Shown here: positions 57,577 to 64,000 of the stretch, in pieces
Position numbering within the stretch: position 1 is the first letter of the stretch
How the letters are laid out: each line of letters starts with the position of its first letter
DNA from: Bacteroidota bacterium
Lineage (GTDB): Bacteria > Bacteroidota > Rhodothermia > Rhodothermales > UBA10348
Direction: 5' to 3'
Assembly: GCA_029262775.1 (NCBI GenBank)
Contig: JAJCYR010000059.1
Coordinates: 1-64,000 of the forward strand
DNA: 64,000 bases
Made by a program: the position numbers and the translations under genes
The notes under the pieces: model-generated
What the model was told of the DNA's origin: nothing
Seen by the model: the letters and a program-made list of their open reading frames with translations, nothing else
The model's database searches: none

Positions 57577-58983
57577 TTAGAAGCCGTATTTTTCCATGCG
57601 GCGGTACAGCGACGCACGGGTCAGGCCAAGCTCGGAGGCGGCTTTTGTAATGTTGCCGCCATGCCGGTCGATGGCCTTTCGAATGACTGTTTTTTCCACT
57701 TCCTCAAGGTTGAAGGAGTCCAGGGGCATGGCGGATCCGGCAGAAACAGCCCCCGAGGGAGCATGCCCCGATGCAAAGAAGAAATCCCCGGCCTGCAGTT
57801 CGGTGGCATCGGTCATGATGATGGCGCGTTCCACCATGTGTTCAAGCTCACGCACGTTACCCGGCCAGTGGTACAAATGCAGCCGGTCGAGGGCCGCGCG
57901 TGAAATACCCGCGACGTTCCGGTTGTACTTTCGGCGGAAGAGCCCCAGGAAGTGCTCGGCCAGCGGACCGATATCTTCCAATCGGTCCCGGAGCGGCGGC
58001 AGGTGGAGTTCGACCGTGTTGATCCGGTAGAGCAGGTCCTGCCGGAACGTTCCGGCGGCTACCATCTCCCCGATGGGCCGGTTCGTGGCGCAGATCAGGC
58101 GCACGTCGATGGGCACGGGGCGGTTCTCCCCGAGCCGTGTTATATGGCGCTGCTGCAGCACGGTCAACAGTTTGGCCTGCAACGGAGACGACAGGTTGCC
58201 GATTTCGTCCAGGAAGAGTGTACCGCCTCCAGCCACTTCAAAACGGCCGACACGATCATCGCGGGCGTCCGTAAACGCCCCCCGGCGGTGACCGAACAGC
58301 TCGCTTTCGAAGAGCGTTTCCGACACGGCACCCATGTCCACGCTCACGAACACATTGTCGGAGCGCCGCGACTGAGTGTGCAGCGCACGCGCCACGAGTT
58401 CCTTACCTGTCCCGTTCTCGCCCAGTATGAGCACGTTGGCATCGGTCCGGGCCACTTTTCCAATCTGTTCGAACACGCGCTGCATGGGCGCCGAGCGCCC
58501 GACAAACTCCCGGTACGGCTGGCCCAGATCGCTCGAAAGGGTGCGCGCCTGATGGCGTAGCGCCTCGGCCTCGGTACGCGCCGTACGTAGTTTTCGCGCG
58601 CTCGACAGCGTAGCCACCAACTTTTCATTCTGCCAGGGTTTGAGCACAAAATCGGTAGCCCCCGCCCTGATGGCCTGGACCGCCGTCTCTACATCGCCGA
58701 ACGCCGTGATCATCACCACCACCGCATCTGGATCCACTTCCAGAATGCGCTCCAGCCAATAGAACCCCTCTCGGCCGCTCGACACGTCCCGCGTGAAGTT
58801 CATATCGAGCATGATCAGGTCGAACGTGTCTGCGGAGAGCAGCTCTGGCAACTCCTCGGGACGTTTCACCGTCTGGACCTCGTCGGCGTGTCCGCGAAGG
58901 AGGAGCCGCGCCGCCTGCAGCACGTCCACATCGTCATCCACAACAAGGATCCGTCCAAGTGTCGCCTCAGCTTTTTCCGGCAT
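57577..58983 (-). CDS. NtrC-family sigma54-dependent response regulator
   Basis: MPEKAEATLGRILVVDDDVDVLQAARLLLRG; LGENGTGKELVARALHTQS; ELFGHRRGAFTDARDDRVGRFEVAGGGTLFLDEIGNLSSPLQAKLL; Fis-type HTH. Confidence 0.93.
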   Translation of the reverse strand: MPEKAEATLGRILVVDDDVDVLQAARLLLRGHADEVQTVKRPEELPELLSADTFDLIMLDMNFTRDVSSGREGFYWLERILEVDPDAVVVMITAFGDVETAVQAIRAGATDFVLKPWQNEKLVATLSSARKLRTARTEAEALRHQARTLSSDLGQPYREFVGRSAPMQRVFEQIGKVARTDANVLILGENGTGKELVARALHTQSRRSDNVFVSVDMGAVSETLFESELFGHRRGAFTDARDDRVGRFEVAGGGTLFLDEIGNLSSPLQAKLLTVLQQRHITRLGENRPVPIDVRLICATNRPIGEMVAAGTFRQDLLYRINTVELHLPPLRDRLEDIGPLAEHFLGLFRRKYNRNVAGISRAALDRLHLYHWPGNVRELEHMVERAIIMTDATELQAGDFFFASGHAPSGAVSAGSAMPLDSFNLEEVEKTVIRKAIDRHGGNITKAASELGLTRASLYRRMEKYGF

Positions 58984-59070
58984 ACTGTAACAATGAAATT
59001 TGTTTTTCGTGTAGTGAGACCAACCAAACCGATTGGCCCGATGTCCAATAACCGTACCTGTTTGCAGCAA

Positions 59071-59140
59071 TGTACCAATACCGGACACTTGTCACGCGAA
59101 GGTGTTCGTAATCGGACACCCGGTGTTTCACAATCGGACA
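59071..59140. promoter_or_regulatory. three tandem enhancer-like sites ending in CGGACA
   Basis: TGTACCAATACCGGACA (59071-59087), TGTTCGTAATCGGACA (59103-59118), TGTTTCACAATCGGACA (59124-59140). Confidence 0.65.
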
Positions 59141-59182
59141 CTGACGCCCATTACATCGCGTCCACTTCGAGCACAGAAGGTA

Positions 59183-59198
59183 TGGCACGACCCTTGTA
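59183..59198 (+). promoter_or_regulatory. candidate sigma54 promoter
   Basis: TGGCAC-GACCC-TTGTA, one mismatch to TGGCAC-N5-TTGCA. Confidence 0.7.
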
Positions 59199-59211
59199 AC
59201 ACCTGGCAGGC

Positions 59212-60573
59212 ATGAACCCCGATACAAAAAAGAATCCCGCTACACGCACGTCGAACGACGTGGCAAAAATCCTGGCTCCGTCAGCTTCCTCCAAGAGGAG
59301 CATGGGCGGTGGCGAGGGCATGGACCGTAAAATTGCCAAGCGATTCTGGACCCGCCAGCGCATCATCTACGCGGTCGGCAGCGTGCTTTTCCTGGCGCTC
59401 CTCGCCTGGGGTATCTCCTCGACGGGCGGTGGGCGCAGCCTGAACGTGGATGCCGACCGCGTGACCATCAGCGACGTGCAATTCGCGCCGTTCCAGGAAA
59501 ACATTCCGGTCACCGGCAACGTGCTCCCGAAGAACTGGTTTTTTCTGGATGCGGTCGAAGGAGGTCGCGTAGAGGAAATATTCGTACAGGAAGGGGCCAT
59601 ACTCGGGGAAGGAGACTCCATCCTGCGCCTTTCCAACAGTTCCCTGCAAGTGAGCCTGCTCAACACCGAAGCCCAACGCATTGAGCAGATCAACCGGCTG
59701 GAGCAGACCCGCTTCCAGGTGGAGCAGAGCAACCTGAGTACGCGGCAGCAGCTGGTCGACATGGAGTACAACATCCTGCGGCTTCGGCGGGAATTCGAGC
59801 GGGCAGAGCAATTGTACGCAAAGCAACTCATCTCCGAACAGGAGTACTTCCGCATCAAGGACGAATTCGACTACCAGCAGCGCCGACGCGATCTGACCAT
59901 TCGGTCCTACGCCACCGATTCACTGCGCCAGGCCCAGCAACTCGAGCAGATGGCAGCCTCCGTCGAGCGCATGGACGGTAATTTCCAGGTCATCAACGAA
60001 CAACTGGAGAACCTGACCATCCGGGCGCCTGTCGCCGGTCGCCTGTCGCAACTCAACGCCGAGCTTGGTGAAATCGTAAACAGTGGCTACCGGTTTGGGC
60101 AGCTTGATCTGCTGGATGGGGTGATGGTGCGCGCACAGGTCGACGAGTTTCACATCAGCCGCGTTCACCCGGGACAGACGGCCGTCACGCTGCCCATCGC
60201 CGGCCAGGAATACACCATGGAAGTCCGGCGCGTGTATCCTGAGGTCCGGCAGGGCCGCTTTGAAGTCGACCTCGATTTCGTGGGCGGTTCCCCTGTAGGC
60301 ATCCGCCGCGGCCAGACGGTCCGTGCCCGCCTGGCCATGAGCGATCCGACGGAAGCCGTCGTCGTCCCTCTCGGCGGTTTTTTCCAATCCACTGGCGGCA
60401 ACTGGATCTACCTGCTCGAAGAATCCGGCGATGTAGCCGTCAAACAGCCCATTCGCCTCAGTCGAAAAAACCTGGAGGTATACGAAGTGGTCGAGGGTCT
60501 GGAGCCGGGTCAACGCGTCATCACCTCCTCCTACGAAACCTTTAACGAGGCGGACCGCCTCATACTCAAATAA
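59212..60573 (+). CDS. HlyD-family periplasmic adaptor (efflux)
   Basis: MDRKIAKRFWTRQRIIYAVGSVLFLALLAWG (possible true start near 59320); VTGNVLPKNWFFLDAVEGGRVEEIFVQEGAILGEGDSILRLSNS; LTIRAPVAGRLSQLNAELGEIV. Confidence 0.9.
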   Translation: MNPDTKKNPATRTSNDVAKILAPSASSKRSMGGGEGMDRKIAKRFWTRQRIIYAVGSVLFLALLAWGISSTGGGRSLNVDADRVTISDVQFAPFQENIPVTGNVLPKNWFFLDAVEGGRVEEIFVQEGAILGEGDSILRLSNSSLQVSLLNTEAQRIEQINRLEQTRFQVEQSNLSTRQQLVDMEYNILRLRREFERAEQLYAKQLISEQEYFRIKDEFDYQQRRRDLTIRSYATDSLRQAQQLEQMAASVERMDGNFQVINEQLENLTIRAPVAGRLSQLNAELGEIVNSGYRFGQLDLLDGVMVRAQVDEFHISRVHPGQTAVTLPIAGQEYTMEVRRVYPEVRQGRFEVDLDFVGGSPVGIRRGQTVRARLAMSDPTEAVVVPLGGFFQSTGGNWIYLLEESGDVAVKQPIRLSRKNLEVYEVVEGLEPGQRVITSSYETFNEADRLILK

Positions 60574-60580
60574 CACCACC

Positions 60581-61282
60581 ATGATCAAGACCAAGAATCT
60601 GAAAAAGGCCTATGTCACCGAGGACGTGGAAACGACGGCCCTCAGCAATGTAAACCTTGAAATCAAAGAGGGCGAGTTCGTCTCCATCATGGGTCCGTCG
60701 GGCTGCGGCAAGTCGACGCTCCTCAACATCATGGGGCTGCTCGACAACCCCACGAGCGGAGAGTACTGGTTTCTCGATACGGAGATTTCCAATTTGTCGG
60801 AACGTCAGCGTGCACAGTTGCGCAAGGGCAACATCGGCTTCGTCTTTCAGAGCTTCAACCTGATTGACGAGCTCACGGTACAGGAGAATGTGGAACTGCC
60901 CCTGCTGTATCTGGGCATGCCGTCGGACGAGCGCAAGGAGCGTGTCACGGCCGCTCTCGACTCCGTGCAGATTACACACCGCCAGGGTCACTTCCCACAG
61001 CAGCTCTCCGGTGGTCAGCAGCAGCGCGTGGCCATTGCGCGCGCGGTGGTCGCCGGACCGAAACTGATCCTGGCCGATGAGCCGACGGGTAACCTCGACT
61101 CGACGCACGGCGAGGAGGTAATGAATTTGCTTACTTCTCTGAACGAGGCAGGTACAACCATCGCCATGGTGACGCACTCACCGGCAGACGCCGAGTACAG
61201 CCAGCGGGTCATTCACCTCTTTGACGGCCATGTCGTCACAGAAAACTTCATCCAGAGCCACTACACCCACCAGGGAGCCTGA
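60581..61282 (+). CDS. MacB/LolD-type ABC transporter ATPase
   Basis: GPSGCGKSTLLNIMGLLDNPTSGEYWF; QQLSGGQQQRVAIARAVVAGPKLILADEPTGNLDS. Confidence 0.95.
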   Translation: MIKTKNLKKAYVTEDVETTALSNVNLEIKEGEFVSIMGPSGCGKSTLLNIMGLLDNPTSGEYWFLDTEISNLSERQRAQLRKGNIGFVFQSFNLIDELTVQENVELPLLYLGMPSDERKERVTAALDSVQITHRQGHFPQQLSGGQQQRVAIARAVVAGPKLILADEPTGNLDSTHGEEVMNLLTSLNEAGTTIAMVTHSPADAEYSQRVIHLFDGHVVTENFIQSHYTHQGA

Positions 61283-61304
61283 CACCAAACACACCGGAGA
61301 TCAT

Positions 61305-61565
61305 ATGAAGGAGATCTGCGTTCACATTCCATCACTGAAGCACCACGAAACGGTCGAGGTCGAGGTATCGGTCGACGGCCGAAAACGACGGACCAATTAC
61401 CGCGTCGAACCCGTCGATTGGCCCAGTGACCAGGATCTCGATCAAAAAGTCGACTTTCTCCGATCGGTCATCCGTAACTATGATGCGTCCTGGGAACTCG
61501 TTCAGATCGGCATACCCGACGGGGACATTGTTCCCGTCATGTTCAGGCAACGTGCCCAGGCTTAG
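61305..61565 (+). CDS. small conserved hypothetical protein
   Basis: MKEICVHIPSLKHHETVEVEVSVDGRKRRTNYRVEPVDWP...; ORF 23 bp after the ATPase gene. Confidence 0.65.
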   Translation: MKEICVHIPSLKHHETVEVEVSVDGRKRRTNYRVEPVDWPSDQDLDQKVDFLRSVIRNYDASWELVQIGIPDGDIVPVMFRQRAQA

Positions 61566-61702
61566 AAGGCTTTAGGACAAGTATGGCCGTGCCATTCGAG
61601 CGACGAACAACACAGAGAAACGCCATTTCGGGTGCTACCCACAGGGACGGGGTCATTTTCGCCCCCACCGACGTTGTCCTCACCTCGAGTAACGCTGAGA
61701 GC

Positions 61703-62506
61703 ATGACATACCGACCCCCGTTCCGGAAGGCGCTGCAGATAGTACTCTTCAGCGCTTTTTCGGTAAGTATTCCCTCTGCGTGGGTAGCAGCGCAGTCCCA
61801 GACAGCACCCACCCGCGTAACCGTGCGCGTCGTCAGCCATGATGCAAAAATCATCGGAGATGGCGTGGGCGGCGTACGCGTTGTCATTACCCGTGCGGCA
61901 GACGGTCATATCCTCGCCGATGGCATGCAAACGGGGTCAACGGGAGACACGAACGCCATCATGGTCCAGCCCCGCGAGCGAGGGCAAAAGACGTTCAATA
62001 CCCCCGGCGCAGCGGCATTTCATGCAGAACTGGCGCTCATTGAACCCACACTCGTCGACATCACGGCCTACGGACCGCTCGGCGATCCTGGGCATCTGGT
62101 GCAGACAGGAAGGCGTATGCTGCTCGTGCCTGGCTTTCATGTGGAAGGGGAAGGAATCATTCTCGAAATGAATGGCTTCACGGTCCGCGTCCTCTCTCCC
62201 CGAGCCGAGAAGGTGGAACGGGCGCATTCCGACATCACGGTCACGACCAGCGTCACCATGCTGTGTGGGTGCCCCACCGAGCCGGATGGACTCTGGGACA
62301 ACAATCGGTACACCATCATGGGAAAACTCTACCGGGATGACGAACTGCTCGGCGAGACCACCCTCGCTTATGCCGGCCAGTCGAACATGTATTCGGGAGT
62401 CTTCCGGGGCGTAGCCGAAGGACGGTACCGGGTCGAAGTCATTGCTGCCGATGCCGAAAAGGGCAACTTCGGATACGACCATGTCCGTTTTTCGGTGAGT
62501 GAATAA
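61703..62506 (+). CDS. exported hypothetical protein
   Basis: Signal-like MTYRPPFRKALQIVLFSAFSVSIPSAWVAAQS; VTMLCGCPTEPDGLWDNNRYTIMGKLYRDDELLGETTLAY. Confidence 0.7.
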   Translation: MTYRPPFRKALQIVLFSAFSVSIPSAWVAAQSQTAPTRVTVRVVSHDAKIIGDGVGGVRVVITRAADGHILADGMQTGSTGDTNAIMVQPRERGQKTFNTPGAAAFHAELALIEPTLVDITAYGPLGDPGHLVQTGRRMLLVPGFHVEGEGIILEMNGFTVRVLSPRAEKVERAHSDITVTTSVTMLCGCPTEPDGLWDNNRYTIMGKLYRDDELLGETTLAYAGQSNMYSGVFRGVAEGRYRVEVIAADAEKGNFGYDHVRFSVSE

Positions 62507-62571
62507 CCATGCAAACCATTTGCCCCCGCACGCTGTCCAACCGGTACAATCACCAACTACGGCCCGTTGAA

Positions 62572-63684
62572 ATGACCAGACTTCTTTTTTTACTTCTCGC
62601 ACTCGGCCTGTATGCCGCTCCCAGCAAGGCCCAGGATGTGGACCGAACCGTCGCAGTCAAACCTGGTGGCCTGCTCACCATGAACATTGAAACCGGCGGA
62701 GATATCGAAATCCGTGGATGGGACAGGAGCGAAGTCCATGTCCTCGCAAAAATCAACGGCCGGGATGCGGATCACATTGATTTCCAGGTGAGTGAAACCA
62801 GTCGTGGGGTCGCTATCCGCTCCGAATACCGAACGCGGCGGGGCCGCTCGTCGTCCGACGTACATATCGTAGTACGGGTGCCAAGCACATTCGACCTCGA
62901 TATGGAAACCATGGGTGGAGACCTCACTGTGGTAGGGGTCAGTGGGCGACTCGAGGGATCGAGCATGGGAGGCGACCTCGATCTGAGCGGCCTCTCCGGA
63001 ATCGTCCAGATGTCAACCATGGGGGGCGACGTCACACTCACCGACTCGAAGGTAGATGGAAAAGTCTCCACCATGGGCGGCGATGTAGATCTGCGCAACG
63101 TCACTGGAACGGTGAATGGCACAACCATGGGCGGTGACATTTCATATAATAATGTGCGTTCGCCACAGACCGGCATGGGAGAGACCGTCACCGTGGAAAC
63201 CATGGGTGGCGACATCGAGATTGACGAAGCGCTCTATGGAGCAGACGTCAAAACGATGGGCGGAGATATCACTGTCAACAAGGCGGCACAATTCGTCCGC
63301 GCCGAGACCATGGGTGGTGACATCATGATTCGGGAAGTGAACGGTTGGATTGAACTTGAAACCATGGGTGGAGACGTTGAAGCCCACATGACGGGCGGCA
63401 CGTCCGGTGACCGCCACGTCGATATTGAATCCAAGGGGGGCGACATCGTACTGACCGTGCCGAAGGGTCTTGCCATGACGTTCGACATTGAAGTCGTGCT
63501 CGATGACGACGACGACGATTACCGGATTGAATCCGATTTCGACCTGAACATCGAGGTCGATGCCAAGGATAACCGGTGGCGGGGCGGTGGTCGCGTTCAC
63601 GCGACGGGAACGACCGGAAACGGTGCCAACAGGATCCGGATCAAAACCTATGACGGAGAAGTCATCATCCGCGAAGGGCGCTGA
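62572..63684 (+). CDS. DUF4097-type adhesin/beta-solenoid protein with T-M-G-G-D repeats
   Basis: Signal peptide MTRLLFLLLALGLYAAPSKAQ; ten (T/S)(M/K)GGD(I/V/L) repeats about 13-23 aa apart. Confidence 0.85.
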   Translation: MTRLLFLLLALGLYAAPSKAQDVDRTVAVKPGGLLTMNIETGGDIEIRGWDRSEVHVLAKINGRDADHIDFQVSETSRGVAIRSEYRTRRGRSSSDVHIVVRVPSTFDLDMETMGGDLTVVGVSGRLEGSSMGGDLDLSGLSGIVQMSTMGGDVTLTDSKVDGKVSTMGGDVDLRNVTGTVNGTTMGGDISYNNVRSPQTGMGETVTVETMGGDIEIDEALYGADVKTMGGDITVNKAAQFVRAETMGGDIMIREVNGWIELETMGGDVEAHMTGGTSGDRHVDIESKGGDIVLTVPKGLAMTFDIEVVLDDDDDDYRIESDFDLNIEVDAKDNRWRGGGRVHATGTTGNGANRIRIKTYDGEVIIREGR

Positions 63685-63720
63685 TCGGGACCCGACTACA
63701 CGGCCACGGGCGGCACCCTT

Positions 63721-64000
63721 CTACAGCCCCTCGGGCCATTCCTCGGCAAACCCGTAAACCACAACCGTCTCGCCGGAAGACATCTCGATTCCTATCTCTG
63801 ACATCCCCAATTTCTGCATGATCCGAATGGATCCGGGGTTGTTCAGCACGGACTGACACGTAATGCGTGTCAGTCCGAATGCGTTTTGGGCTACGTAGAG
63901 CGCAGCCGCGGCGGCCTCAAAGCCGTATCCCTTACCCCAGAACGCCTTTTCATAGCGCCAGCCGAAGTCGAGCCGACCTGTTTTGTCATCGAATCCGCAG
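63721..64000 (-). CDS. GNAT acetyltransferase (RimJ/RimL-like), 5' end beyond window
   Basis: Reverse strand reads DFGWRYEKAFWGKGYGFEAAAAALYVAQNAFGLTRITCQSVLNNPGSIRIMQKLGM. Confidence 0.85.
   Translation of the reverse strand, partial: CGFDDKTGRLDFGWRYEKAFWGKGYGFEAAAAALYVAQNAFGLTRITCQSVLNNPGSIRIMQKLGMSEIGIEMSSGETVVVYGFAEEWPEGL

Noticed and set aside
1-64000. CRISPR arrays, rRNA operons, prophage modules, retron/DGR-like structures
   Set aside because: Looked for regular spacer/repeat arrays, rRNA cores, phage structural genes and reverse transcriptases; none seen

Overview
GC-rich chromosomal window, probably from a Bacteroidota/Rhodothermota-like bacterium (two T9SS-type C-terminal sorting domains, TonB/CarboxypepD receptor, DUF2480/DUF2911/DUF4097 families, many beta-propeller lipoproteins). 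It carries about 55 credible genes, one tRNA-Glu(CUC) and the 4.5S SRP RNA. Core blocks: recG, priA-ffs-yajC, coaE, HIT, YqgE, cysteine desulfurase. Accessory blocks: PadR/FtsX permease cassettes, hipBA, and a decayed 22.4-26.4 kb island (RES/Xre TA pair, HNH endonuclease, relics of SulP, RhuM and CarboxypepD genes). The strongest leads are: (1) a four-gene cassette (exported CPFC heavy-metal domain protein, beta-barrel protein, NHL lipoprotein, MerR with exact Tn501-like Cys spacing) behind a perfect dyad and without merA/merT; (2) a eukaryote-like PTPS-GTPCH I-sepiapterin-reductase-like operon suggesting tetrahydrobiopterin synthesis; (3) an NtrY/NtrC-like pair divergent from an HlyD/MacB-ATPase operon with three enhancer-like sites and a near-consensus sigma54 promoter but no permease gene; (4) a paired DtxR-like operator in front of a TonB receptor-cysteine desulfurase-DUF2480 cluster. 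All assignments are by reading the sequence; no database search was possible. I saw no convincing wholly new defence or mobile system.
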